This document shows, one piece after another, positions 47,401-61,510 of a DNA stretch of 64,000 nt; positions within the stretch are counted from its first letter, which is position 1; the number at the start of each line of letters is the position of its first letter. A program made the translations under genes and the position numbers. The notes under the pieces were generated by a model. The model ran no database searches. It worked only from the letters and a program-made list of their open reading frames with translations, and was not told the origin of the DNA. This DNA comes from Diphasiastrum complanatum (lineage: Eukaryota > Streptophyta > Lycopodiopsida > Lycopodiales > Lycopodiaceae). Where the stretch lies: NCBI GenBank assembly GCA_029204225.1, contig CM055093.1:17695041-17759040 (forward strand). Reading direction: 5' to 3'.

Positions 47401-50400
47401 TTTTGAAGACTTTTCAGCTTGATAAGTCTCATAAGCACTTGACCAGAAACTAAAAACTAGACTTTTGGTTTAGCACTGAGGTTTCAAATCTTCTAGTTGA
47501 AAGAGCTTACCTGAGGGAAATGAGTCACAAGCTTCATTAGCACAGCTTTGCAGTTGGATGCTTCTGGTCTCTGCAAAGACAGTAATAACTGAGGAATCCA
47601 TGGAATCCAAACCCAGTGGGGTATTTGGTCCCCATATTTATCGAAAGCCTTCCCAACTGTCCCATTCTGATTATCAAAGCTTAGCAAGTACAACACCCTA
47701 GCCAGATAGCTTTTCCCATAAGCACCTCCATACTTGATGCCTTGCAAGAAGCAACTAACAGCATATTCTAACCAGAGGTCTTTTCCTGATTCCTTGTACA
47801 CCTGCAAAGTTCACCAGATGAACAGCAAATGCAAATTGTCATTGGCAGAAAAGCCACAGTATTTTCACACGAAAAGTGAGTAAGAAGAAGAGGAAGAAGA
47901 AGAGAGGCTTTTTTTTGTGAAAATCTGACCTGATCACAGTGGTTGCCCCAGCTAATCCAACCCTTTGGAAGGTGCTTGAAAAGAGAGATGGTATTTGAAA
48001 ATGCTTGATTTGCATTTTCACTATCATTCATTTTTTGCAAAAATTCACCCTTGAGACGAATTAGTTCTGCCTTATGCTGAACTTGAAAGTAATCCAAATT
48101 TGTTGCGTTGATAAGATTTAGGCCATGAATAAGTTCCCCTTTCATCTCCAGATATGCTTTTGCTTGCTCCCTTATCTTTACAAATGCCTCCTGCATGAGG
48201 CCGCTCCAAAAACTCAAAAACATTATTACAAAGAGCCTCTATAAATGTGGGCACGGTGAAGGAAATACATGAATGAATGCAAAGATAGATACATGTGCCA
48301 AACAAGATAAATTTCACCTGTTCCACGAAGCAAAAGGAAAAAAAAGAATTATTGCTGAGCACTAACAAGTGTCTGAACCAAATAAGAATATGTTTATACG
48401 TATGATGAGGAACCAAACCAGAGAGCCCGGTGCAACTAAATACACGTGATTCCTATCTTCCTAAGGTGATCAAGTATAAACCTTCATAGTCAATAAGAAA
48501 CTGGATCCAACTATTAATAAGTTTATGTATGGCTACTATGAAGTCCAGATAACTTTATTTTCTTGTCCCACTTTTAAGGCAATTAAAAGAAATACATTGT
48601 TACTATAGAATTACGATGGAGACATTTTCCCTTTTTGAGCCTAGCTTGTGTTATCAGCCACCAAAATATTGAACTACTATTACAGTTTTTACCAAGGAGC
48701 AGATCACCTCCAGCATTTGACAAAGCCTCTGGAAGATGTTCAGAGATTTAAAGAGGTGGGAGAAAGAGGACACTGTATCCTCAATATGATATGACCAACC
48801 TTGGGTACATGCTCTACTTGCAACAACCTGCTGGATTGCCATTACTATGCTGTCATACAAGAAAAAATGCCCAAGACATGTAAAAATCTGTAACATCACT
48901 CTGTAAAATGGCATCAAATGCATTATGAAGACTTGAAAACAACTAAATACTTTATGTGCCTTGTTCTAAGAGATTCATGAGCATGAAAAGGTGATTTGAA
49001 GCAGAGTGCCATATTTGAACCATATTTTTCAATGAGCTCAAATATCACACAACTTCACCTTTAAAGAATCTAGTTACATTCACCATATGGTAACCAGGAA
49101 ACTGAAAAAAGGACATGAATGGAAACAGCCGTTTCCCTGAGAAAATAGGAATGAAAATGGATTACCCACATCATCATAGTTGATAGAAAAACATACACAC
49201 AAGTATGAAAAATTTACAGAAATTTCGCTTTTGAAATCTCATTATGGAATAACAAAATACAGGAAAATTCAAATTGTCAATGCTTCATGAGTTTTCAACA
49301 AATGGTGGTTAAAATACCAATCAAAATATCATCAATGAATATTAAAGTCATACTATAAGTTAAAAAAGATCATGTTTCCATCTGTGTAGAGATCTTTCTG
49401 TAAACCTTGCTGGACCCAAGAAGATGGGATGCATTACACATATATAATGGGCAGGGGCACAATCCCCTCAACTATGTTGTGAAGTGAACAATAGCTTTGC
49501 AAGGACTTGATTACCATAATAGTGCATGACAATTTTTGGATTTAGTAGCCGTAGACATGAGGGTCCGGGCCGGAATGCCCACGTCCGCAACCGCGTCCGG
49601 TGTCCGGACCCGGACGTGTCCGACCCCCGGACGAGGGTTCGGACGCGTCCAATTTTTTTTTTTTTAACTAAATAACTATAATTTTTTTTTAAAAAATTAA
49701 AAAAAAAAAAAAAAACGGAAGCGTCCGGACCCCGGACGCACCCCTGGTCCATATTTTTATTTTTTTTAATTTTTTTAAGTCTAACAAAAATTTTAAAAAA
49801 TTAAAAAAAAAAAAAAATCGGACGCGTCCGGACTCAGACGCGAACACGCGTCTGGGTCCCGCTTCCTTAGGGCCCTAGCTGAATATAGGATACAAAATCG
49901 CAGCAAGAAGAAGACAAACCATGCCTAATATATGTGCAATAAGAGGGCAACAATATTGCCAAAGGGAACTTCAGCATCTCAATAATACCTAATGGCATCA
50001 CAAGAATGTGACCGATATTGGCCAGAAGAAGACTGGTAGCTATTATCCAGCAATCAGATCATTGGTCCTTCAACAAGGGCAAGGGAGAAGAATGAGGGTG
50101 GGGGTGGAAATCCTACCAGAGATATTAAGATTTTTGTGATAGAAAAGATTAGGTGAGAGCATCAAAGTAATAGATGTGATTTTGTTGTCACATAGTCAAA
50201 TGAAACAAATAAGGAGAGCATGGAAGTGATCAAGAAGTTCAAACTGGGCATATGGAGTAAACCAACAAAAGCTGTAACGAGTCTTTGTCAAATCAAGTAT
50301 TTCAGGAATGTTGGACATTTCGACTTAGAGGGAATTGATGGAGAAATAGCAAATGTAGTGGAAATACGAGCCAGTTACAGGGATGAAATTGATCAATATC

Positions 50401-50893
50401 CTTCAAGCATTATGCAAGATTCGACTGTGACGTAAGCAGATAATTAAGAGGTATAAAAAAAGTAGATGGTCTATAAAATGAGGTCGAGAGCAGTCTTTGT
50501 AAAGAGCTGAAAAGTGAGAACAATAGTGAGTAGCAATTTAAGAGATTGGAAAATGAGGGACAAACTAAAAAACTGGCACGAGGAAAAAAACCAATTCAAC
50601 ACTCAATCTACCACAATGGGAATGGCAAGATAGACACCTGAAGGCAGCTATTTATGTGGGCCATCATACAAGGCCAAGAAATCTGACTACTACAGCTGTA
50701 GCAAGTGACTCCATCCCTTGCTAACTCTGATTCAGTCTTAGTAGAGACGACCAGGTGACTTGGGCAACACAAACAACAATCTATGTCAAATGTCTACAGC
50801 ATCCTGATGAGGAGGGTCCCCATTCAGGAATATCATCATCAATTACAGCTTTAGTTACAAATTGGATAATACATCTATTCAACTGTTTGATGT

Positions 50894-50989
<96 letters not shown>

Positions 50990-52471
50990 CTGCACTTCCA
51001 TGGTGAGAAACCCATACATTTTATCCAACACAGTTACGCAGACCTCATTCAAGCCTTGTTTACGTGCAATATATGCAAGCTTGTTCACAGTCCATGCTTT
51101 ATCACGAAAGCCAAGTTGATGCAATTGTGGATTAGTTTCTGAAATTCCCTTAAATGCATTTATAACAACATTGTACACATGGCTCCTCCATAACATCAGA
51201 TCATTCCAAACTGTCAGTTCATCCCAATTGTTTGGTATTCGAAGCCTCCAAGTTTCTAGGATATCCTTCAAATCTGCATATTGTCCAGCTCCGTGCATTT
51301 GTGGTGGTTGTTGAGGCTGTAGCTTGTTACTATTTCCTATTTCCATTAAAACTCGTGCTGACTCTTGAAGCTCTACTAACTGCTGAAATTGTTGTAAAAG
51401 AGGAATGTGAGATTGTACAGCCATATCTGGGAGCTGCCACCATTTGTGCAATGCAAGCTCGACACCTTGTGCAACTCTTGTATCAGCCTCACTCAAGCCA
51501 GTCATACTTCCATCATGGAGAGCAACATAAGCTTGCACAATTCGAAGTTTTGGAGTTTCTTCTACTTGTGCCTTGGGTAGCACTGTCTCCTTTAACGTCG
51601 TCCATTCTGGAATCTTCCACTGACAGTCCAACAAAATCTCATAATTCTCAACACTCTTTCCAAAATCAGAAAGCATGTCCCATTGATTAAGGTGTCTAGC
51701 ACAAGAAACCCACTGCTCTTCCCAAATGCACATCTCAGCTTTAGAGGCAACGTTGTTATAGATGTTCTGTGTGGCTTTGTTCATAGCTTGGAAAAATATA
51801 TCCTGTGCTCGTTGCCAAAACCCATGTTGGACAAGAGAAAGCCCTGCTCTAGTTTCAGCAGTAATCGTACGTCTCTTCCACAAACCATATCGCACATCCT
51901 CTTCATTTAAAAGGCGATATAATTCAGCCAATGCATCAAAGCACCGAGTCTCCTGAGGAAAGAGCATAACATGGCTCTCAAGTAATGAGATTGCAATATG
52001 CCATGCATTGTAAGTTTTTCCCAAGAATTTAATGACCTCACTGGGAATTTTTGGCTGAGGTTGACTGAGGGACAAACCCTCCAACAAAGCCTGGACTACA
52101 TTAGGCTTCTTATCTAACTGTTTGCTATGGTATTCCTTGGAAAGCAGGGTAATCATAGGCTTAGCCAACATGACCTGTTCTTCTTTCTGCAATGTCGCCC
52201 AAACAATTGGAAACACTAACACCCACATATGATTTGCAACTTGAGGATCATTATGAGCCAACTCCCGGAGTGGAAGCACCAAATCAACCACCTGCTAGTA
52301 AAACACACCAATCGACCCATCAAGATCCTTAAAGGATGGCCACAACCTACGTACTTCCTTGACATTTAGAATTTTTATCAGACTCTAAGTTAAACAGTTT
52401 TGTTGATACCCCGACTTACGTAGAGAAACAAAGATTAAGGTCTTATTGAACTGTCCAATTTAGCACACGTG

Positions 52472-52554
<83 letters not shown>

Positions 52555-55500
52555 AAGATCTTTATTAATGTCCATGGGATACCCTAAGGTACATAGGACT
52601 GAAAAAAAGGTACATGTCAAGTATGCCCGGTGGGAGCGTGAAAGCTCTACCACCTAAAAGAAACAAGAGAGAGAGAGAGCAGAGCCCACCGGGGGGGGGG
52701 GGGGGGAAGTGCAAAGCACCTGAAGTTTACTTAGCTCGTTCAAAAATTGTGCATGCTTGTTAACAATTGCCATAAAAGTTAGAGGAGCTCCCTCTGGCTC
52801 GTCTGTGAGTTCAGGAGTAGGTTGGTGCATTCCAGCACGATCAGGAACAGTTCCAGATGCCATAAGAGGTGGTACTTGAGCAGAATTGGGAGCGAGAGTG
52901 ATTGGCTCATGCTCCACAAGTATTGCAAGAAGCAGATCCAATCCTTGTTTAAGCCAAAAAACATCACTGAGGGCCTCCCATTCTTGTGTTTGAATAATAT
53001 ACTGTAACCGGGTGAATAAGTTTTTCCCTATTGAGTTATGGTAAAGTGCAAAGAACATGCATCGCATATCAGGATCCCTCGCTCTTAATCCCAACATAAA
53101 CTGCCGTTCTACCTTTAAAAAGATTTCCTGCCTGACAGACAATGTATATCTGCAGGCAATGTCCAGAGTCAGCAGGTATGTTTTCCCCTACAAGTTGTAT
53201 CAAACAAACAATAGATTTAAAAAATAACACGCAGAATCACTTGGACAAGATTTCTAGCACACGACTGATCACTTACTTGTTGGAATCTGAACATAGACGA
53301 AGCAGCAGGTTCAAAAATTTGGCCTCCCATTCTTCTAGAACTGACCCATTCAGATTCTGTCTGTCAACTTGAGCCAGACGTTGCAGGAAAGTAACAACAT
53401 CCTTAGTGCTAAGAACTCCACCAGATGTAGCTGAAGCAGAAGGCTTGAAATCATTATCAATCCAATCCTGGATTATGTCGAGGATGGTAAGCAACACACT
53501 GCTATCTGTGCCTTTCTCCCCCAGTATTGACTGCAAAGTCTGGCCAAAGAGACGTTTGCATTCTGGTATCAGAAGAACCCGTCCACTTACAAGCTTCAGA
53601 AGAGTTTTCAGGTTATTGATTATTAAGCTGAGATCGGCCATCAATCGATCAGCACTAGCTGCCAGGTCTGAATCCTGTCGATGGCCCTGTTCAGCAAAAG
53701 CAAATTTCGACTCGTTAGGAACAGCCAGCCTTCCAAGTTAGAGTACACTCCAAAGAAATATCTTCTTTTTTCAGTTGGCTTATAAAATAGACAATCTGGT
53801 GTGGGATGTTGACAACCTGTCGCAAAAGATTACTGGATGTATTCACCATCTCTCTGGCAAGTCGTTGACACACACGAACCAAGGGCATCATAAAACGATC
53901 CAAATAACCCTTATTAGCTTCAGTAAGCGTCGTGAGAATAGCCAACAAGAATGTAACCATCGTATTAGCTGACCGAGCATCCAGAGCAGAAGGACTAGGG
54001 CTAGAAGTCACAACTCCTAAATGTTTCTGAACAAGCTCCTCTACTTTCAAATGCAACTGCTTTATTTCTTGCGATTTACTTGCAGAATCTACAGGATATG
54101 CATCAAAGACCATCTTGAGTAGACTGCATAAGGATTTGCCAATATCTGAAGGTTTATTATTGAAGGATGGCTCTAGTACCTGTAAAAAAATAAAGTTAGT
54201 TCTTGATCATCCATCCTCTTTACCTTCTACTGTTTCGATGTTGAGTCATTATTGATGGTCTCAATGTCAACTGTTTTAGTGCTCACATGAAGCTGTTCAA
54301 ATATTTACTTATATCATCACTAAGAGTATTCTTTACTGAATCACTTAATGTCTAGGCCAAATTAGATGGTTACTCCCGATTTGCAAATTGTTCATATATC
54401 TCTGCCATGAAAATGAATTGGCGTCAGGCTCTTTTGATATGGAATAGCAAATGTACACCAGCACCTTCCCATTTTTCAGAAGTTAGGGTTGTATTATGCT
54501 TTGCTAATGACGTTCAGTTTGAGGCCTTCTGTGCATTGTTGGGCTTACTTGTCATCATCATTGAACAATAATGCAACTATAACTTGATATGCTGCAGAAA
54601 TTCAACTCTATCAATCAGCATGGACAATATCTGCACAGTTCCTGACTCATCAGTAATATCGACAATCGTAAGAATAGAAAGGCCATGGGAACTGATTTTC
54701 CATGCATAAAACAACCATTCTAGACATTGTATTTATTTATAGCTCAGGATATGTTGACTTCTGTGGAATGAGAAATTAAACCTGCACAATATGCTGTTGA
54801 TTTCCGTGGAAGAAGTACTAATTCTAGATAGGCTATTTGTATGTCAATTCTGTGAATCTGCACCAACTTGTCAAAGTAATCATGCTCTATTCCATTACAA
54901 TATGTCCTGATTTAGGACCTTTTGATCAAAGAGCCCGTAGTCCTGGATAAGAAAGTCGGATCCCAGAAGAATATTCAAGGCAACTATAACTTGAAATTTA
55001 GCAGCACTTTCAGCTCAAAGAAGGTGACCATCGCGTATGGCGTAAAGGCCAAAGCTCGTGTACATACTACATACACATCTAGTGGCCTCATTTTCTAGAT
55101 TTAGATTTGCAGCAATTAAGTAGTGCTTGTGGGAGAGCCTTGGTAGTATGAATCATTTGTAAAGGGGCTATAACCAGAATCTAAACTTCTTCTTTCCAAA
55201 TTCCTTCATACCTCAAAACACGCATACAGCACTACAGTAGCAACATTGATTCATACTAGTTCAGATACCCAAACCATGGACATCATGCTCAAATATCAGT
55301 TATCAACCTTCAGTCCTAAAATCTGAATCAAGTTTTCAAATGTATCAATCCGAGAGCTCCTTTCTCTCCCTTATCATCCTTTCTCACTCTCCTTATCATC
55401 CTCGGTCCTTCATGTTTTCTCTTAAAATAGGTGCACATCACTACATTTTATTGGCTGAATGATTTTAAGTTATTTGTAATGGTCCTAATGTGACTATGAG

Positions 55501-58500
55501 AAAAGATGAGTGGATATTTTGCCATTGACTCCACCTGGCTTTAGATAGATCAGAGTGATACATTTGTTTTCCCTCAACAATCTGAGCAGGTTCATTTATG
55601 TGTTCAAGCAATCAATGCCCTTTTGTGCTAATTAATTGATCTATCTTCTGCACAAAAATTGTACATCATACATGAGGAAACTTGTCGCATCTTTGAACCA
55701 GTAATGTAGTACACAAGAACAGAAAACATTACTATGTTGTTTTGATCCCTTATGTTTAATTTTTTATGTGTATGAGAGATTAAAACTGGATGCAATGAAA
55801 AGCTATATCTATGTCAATGATTTGTCTAGGAATCTCCCTGTTATCCTCTGAACTTGGATGTACTTCCTCACAGCAACATTCAAATAGAGTTTTCAGATCT
55901 TTCACCAGTAACAGGGCACACAAGAGCACGAGGTGATACTACATTGTTTTGATCCCATGGGTTTAATTATATGAGTTTATTAGAGATTTGACCTGCAAGC
56001 AACAGAAAGCTATCTTTGTTGACGATTTGTCTAAGAGACTTCCTCTTTATTGCGACCTTGGATATACATTCTCACTGCAACATTCAAAATTGCTCATATC
56101 AACCTCAAAAAAATCTTGTCTGTGGACATTTATTTATCGATGATTGCAAATTTGCTCATTCTCAGAGGTGTTCACAATATTTTCCTTCTTCCAAATCAGC
56201 TTCTAATCCTGAAATCATGGTATACCACTGATTTATGTCAGAGACTTTACCAATCCATTGCAACAATTTCTTTTATTCATGAAAACCAAAGAAATTGTTA
56301 AGCATTTGTCAAAAATACCTGAATCCTGATGCACTCTAGCAAGAGAAATTTGAAACATGGAAATCTAAGTTGAAGTGCATCAAAGGTGCAATGCTTTTGA
56401 GGCCAATTCAAATAAACTGGAATCCTCAAATTTGGAATCCTTTCCTGATCTCATAAACCTTTTGATGAGGTGTCCCCATTCCATACTCACATTGTTTTTC
56501 TATTTCTATGCCTGGAAAATGCCTAGATATTAAAATTATGAATACAGCACATAAATACTAGAATTTTTACCATATCAAATTTATTTGAAGTTCACGCTAA
56601 GAAGTATTCAAAGTTTAAGACTCACATTTTATGAATGAGTCACATAATTTTCGAGTTTTATAGTCTAGGAATTATTCTTTATCCATTTGGCAATTGATTA
56701 TAGAAGCAAAAGCTATTGAGACTAGACAGGTTGTAGCTTTCACTACGGACTTTACATAAAATGAGTGCCAAACGTGCTTTGTGACAATAATCAAAAAGCC
56801 AAAAAAATATAATTATTGAAAAAACCTTTCAACAACAAATTTACCTCAATTATGATTCAACCTTTCTTTCAACTACTCCCTTTTCAACACCGTACTCCAA
56901 ATCTAATTTTCCTAGAAATTGTCTGTAAGGATTTCCTTCCAAGCCCTTTATATTCAAATTCAATGGCCACTATGTGCTAAAAGAGGACTAGTCACGAGAA
57001 AGAAGAAGTTATGACTTCTAGATGTATACATCAAGAGTGGAATGAGATATTAAGCAGCAGGAGAGTAAGTGAATACTAAGTGAAGGTATTCACTACATTC
57101 TCAAGCATGACCTCACAATCCATTCCATCATGGACGATGCTTCCACATAGAATGGAGATTGGTATTGTACCAATTTATTGATCAAAATGCACCCTTTCCT
57201 TGTATAGACAAACCACCTTATAGTATAAAATACATCACGGTAATTTCAGAGTTACAATGAATCAGCAGTTCTTTGAAAAATGATGTTCAACAAGAATCAA
57301 TCTGGAAGGAGTAAGGGGGGCATCTCACATCAGGTGGATGGATGTGCAATCTTCATTGATTTGATTATGTAAATTGAGAGAAAATGAAGGGAGAAAAGGT
57401 TGGTCTTACTTGACTGATCTGTTGCACATTGTTTCGTATGAACAAATGAGGCTGTTTTTCCAAAACTTTATTCATGACATCAAGCCCCTGCACAAGTGCA
57501 GTTGAAGGATCTTTACTTTGACTTCCAGGCTGAAGGGTGCCCAAAATTTTTTCCAAGTAGTTGAATCTGACAGTTGCTGAGGACCACACATCCAAAGCTT
57601 GTGTCAGAACATCTAGTGCTTGATTATAAATTGAAGCCATCTCCTTGTCCTTGGGTTCAGTGACCAAAGCAACCTGTAAATAACTTGGGGTACAAATATC
57701 AGATTCTTACTATAAACCATTAAAGTAGGGAATTTATATAGAATATGAAGGATACAACTCTACAAGCACAACGTTTGGCATCAGTAGAACTCCATTCCCA
57801 TAAGAGTCTCAGTGGATTTTTATTTGGCTATTTTCCTTACACACATACATAATGTATCCTAAAATTCATGCATGAGCAGATGGATGCACTCACGCATACA
57901 TATACACAAACAATGACATCTGCATGATCGTATACATTATAAAGTCCGCATTTTATGTATGTGTAGATGGTACAGGCCAAAAACTTCGGCCACATTATAC
58001 AAATAAATAAATCTTTCAACCAGGTTACTGTTCTCATTTAGCTAACGGGACAAATAGCCACGTGTAAGTTTCAACTTGAGATTGAATTTTGTTGTACAGT
58101 ACAAAATGGGACATTTGAGATCTTTGTGATTACAAAACTTATTCACAATTTACTGTTTCTTTAGGACCTTACAGCAGAGTGAAGGATGATTGATAGAGGC
58201 AAAATTACAGATATTAATTGCAGCTAGTACAACAAAATGGGCCATTTCAGATCTTTGTGCTTACACAACTTATTCACAATTTACTGTTTCTTTAAGACCT
58301 ACAGCAGAGTGAAGGATGACTGATAGAGGCAATGTAACCAATTTGCAGATATTAATTGCAGCTCTTTGAAATTAGTAAGCTGCTTCATACATTCACAGGC
58401 ATGAAAGTCTAAAGCTTGCTCTGTGCATTAAATGAAGATCAGAGCCCTTGATTACTTAGGCGTACTGAGAAGTTAAAAACTGTACCCGGATAAGAAAATT

Positions 58501-61463
58501 GATTATCATTTCCTCCATTGCAGCATTAGGTTTGAACTCCTCATCACTCTGTCCAATCAAGCCCGGTGTACCAATATTCAACATTGAAGCTGAAGAGCCC
58601 ATATTTGGTGACATGGTCGACAAAGTTGGAAGCCCATTTTCAGTTTTCATGCGCTTGTTTGGGTCCTCCAATGCAGTAGACAAGCCTGCAGCATCAGCTG
58701 TACGTTTCAACCCCGATGGATCTACTGCTTCAGCTGCATTCAAAGACTCAGATCCTTCTATGTGACTCTGTGTGTCTGTCTCAACACTCCCTTTAGATTC
58801 TGCTTGTCGTCTCCTTTCCCAAGAAACTACTAAACCTGCAAGATCTATAGCTAGTCGCCTGTTTTCAGTAGGTGTATTCTGGGGAAGGCCCAGACGGCTA
58901 AGAGAATTAACCATTTGGGGCACAAACTGAGCACGGCAAGCATAGAACAGATCAGAGTGTCGGACAAGCAATTGGAATATGTGTATCAAATTTGGAACTG
59001 AGTGACCTTCCTCCACCAAAATCTTTTTTGTATATCGAATCCAGATAGGTATCCTAGATTCACCCAGTGGAAGTCTGCGAGGAAGGGCTATTATTAGTAC
59101 ATCCAAAGCCTGTTTTGCAAGGACCCTGTTCTCAGGTTGACACGTCCGCAAGAGAGCAACAAAAACCTGGAGGTAAAGAGTGAGTGAACAATCGTTTTTC
59201 CAGATAGAAGTTGCAACTTGGAGTCCGCATTAGCTTTTTCAAGAAGTGAAAGTACCACAAAAATCAATAAACACATCATCATTGAACAGTGCCATACTAT
59301 TCCCAGAACTATTCAGTAGACTCAACCAAAAATCAACTTTGTTTCTGTGAAAACTAGACTACACCAATATAGGCTCCATGAGCAAAAGAGGAAGGTGTCC
59401 TACTAAATCCCCCCATATTATATGGGAAAAATAAATCAGCTGTATCTTCTGCTCAGTTTCTATTTCCCACTGAAATGCTATTTGCTTACTAAAATGTGAA
59501 AAATAAGCACAATGAGAATCGTCAATGAAGTAGCTTTTTAAAAAATAAGGCAAGTTGTACCTGCAAAATAATTTTTTCTGGGGCTTGATAGGCTTCCAGG
59601 AAATGGCAGACATTCACAAAGGCCCACTGCTTACTGGCACTATCCTCTCGTTTCAAATGGTTCCATCCAAACTTTATGAGCTCCTTCCTATGATGAACTA
59701 AGTCATTTGGAAGATATTTGAGAAGTAGAGTAGCCAATTGCAGTAATTCTATTCTAAGTGGCTCATCATATTCTGCACTTATCTGCATTTTTGTTAAGAA
59801 ATCTCATATTAGAAAATGCATTGACTTGCAACTTTCAGAAAGGGCATAACGTATAACTTGCAATAAAATCATAGAAAAAAAAAGAAAAGTAGGAAAAAGC
59901 AGGAGGAAATAGGAAATTTCAAGGTAGCAACCAAATGTTTCAAATGCTTGGAAAATTTTGCTCTCCTCAGTACTATTTTTTCTTATTCGTTTGATCTTCT
60001 TTCGACAACATATTTTGCTTGACTTGATTTCTATTCTATTCTATTGCTCAACTAGCTTCTTTTTTCGCCAAGATTTATTCTCTTGTGATCGTGGACTCTA
60101 CCACGATGGGGCTTTTTGTGTTCCTACTCTAGACGTTCGCACTAAGCTATTATTTGATGCTCATTATTCTAGGGTTGTTGGTCACTATAGTTTTCGTAAG
60201 ACTTTTGCTCGGCTGAAGCCTTATTTTTATTGGCCTAGTATGGAATCTTATTAGTCAATGCCTAGTGCCCACTTGTTATAACTTATCATTGATCATGTTG
60301 CTTGAAGCTTTATTTGTATGCCATGGCCATTGTTCGATACTGATTCGCTCATGAATCTTAACTTGATAGTCATTTTTTGATGATGGGAACTTCCAAAATA
60401 GGTATGGGAGTTCCATCATATTGGATGGATGGACCAATAGGAAGAGGCACCACATTGTGAACATCATGATGTCATCTTACATGAGCATTATGTTTCTGAG
60501 ATTGGTCAACGCCTCAAAGGCACAGGTACATGGATGCCCGAACATTGTTCAATGGGGGCCATCATGAGAGCCCAAATCCAAGAAATTTGAGCAAACAGTG
60601 TTAGGGCCTAGTTTTGGGATGATTCACAATGCATTGTCATGAGACCACAGCCTAGATATAGTGCCCCGCACAATTCAAAGTTCAAACTTTTTACTTATTA
60701 TTCAATACTTAGCAAATTACAATAAGGCTTTGTTGCTACTTTCATCATTGGTCATAGATTATTGTTTACTTACGCGTTTGAGGATTGACTTGATTGAGTT
60801 TCAAACTAACTTAAGTAGGCTTGAGAAAATTCTATGAGAATTCACTGACTTAATGCAAACTTTACAAAGAAATAACATATCTTCTACGACTCTCAAAAAA
60901 GGTTATAACTAACTGCTCATTATTATAAACTATGGCAAAAGGTACATATCTAGAACACTTTTTGGGTTGATTGAGAGAATCAAAGTCATATGTGCTCAAA
61001 TTTCAAAAGCTGGAACAGAAACACAACAGCCTTCCATAACCATAACTTTCTTTTAAAAGGACTACAAACTGTGTCTGATACACGATATCATAGACCATAC
61101 CTCTTCTGGAGGATCCAGCAATTTTTCAACAACTGTCCTTATTATTGTGGAGTCTACTACATCCCAGCTCTGGTTGTTCTGAAATGCATGAGCGAGCATT
61201 GGTAGAATAAGAACTTGCATTGCCACAACTAATAGCTCCTGCGATAGTGTCTTGGTTTGGAATAAATGCAAGAACTGCAGAAGAACAATCTTCTTTTCTT
61301 GTGGTGAGTATCCTTCCGCAACCTGTATGTAAGACATGCACAAGCAAGCACTGATAAGTTAAATTCTAGGAGATTTCACTCAATAAAAACAACTGCCTAG
61401 CCACATCAAATATGGCTAAAACTCCGAATGCACTCCAGCCATGGTCTAATGATATGACAAGGG

Positions 61464-61510
<47 letters not shown>

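Larger units (their letters stand above)
48191..50989 (-). other. TRRAP intron with GC/AT cassette and GA/GT microsatellite
   Basis: 2.8-kb intron following the large FAT exon. Contains the cassette at 49555-49865 and begins with (CT)n next to the splice donor. Confidence 0.65.

Noticed and set aside
52435-52657. Frames made of Ser-Leu or Glu-Arg repeats
   Set aside because: Translation of the (GA)n microsatellite; not protein coding.
52691-52706. Run of 16 G
   Set aside because: May be partly an assembly or sequencing artefact; kept only as context for the nearby splice donor.
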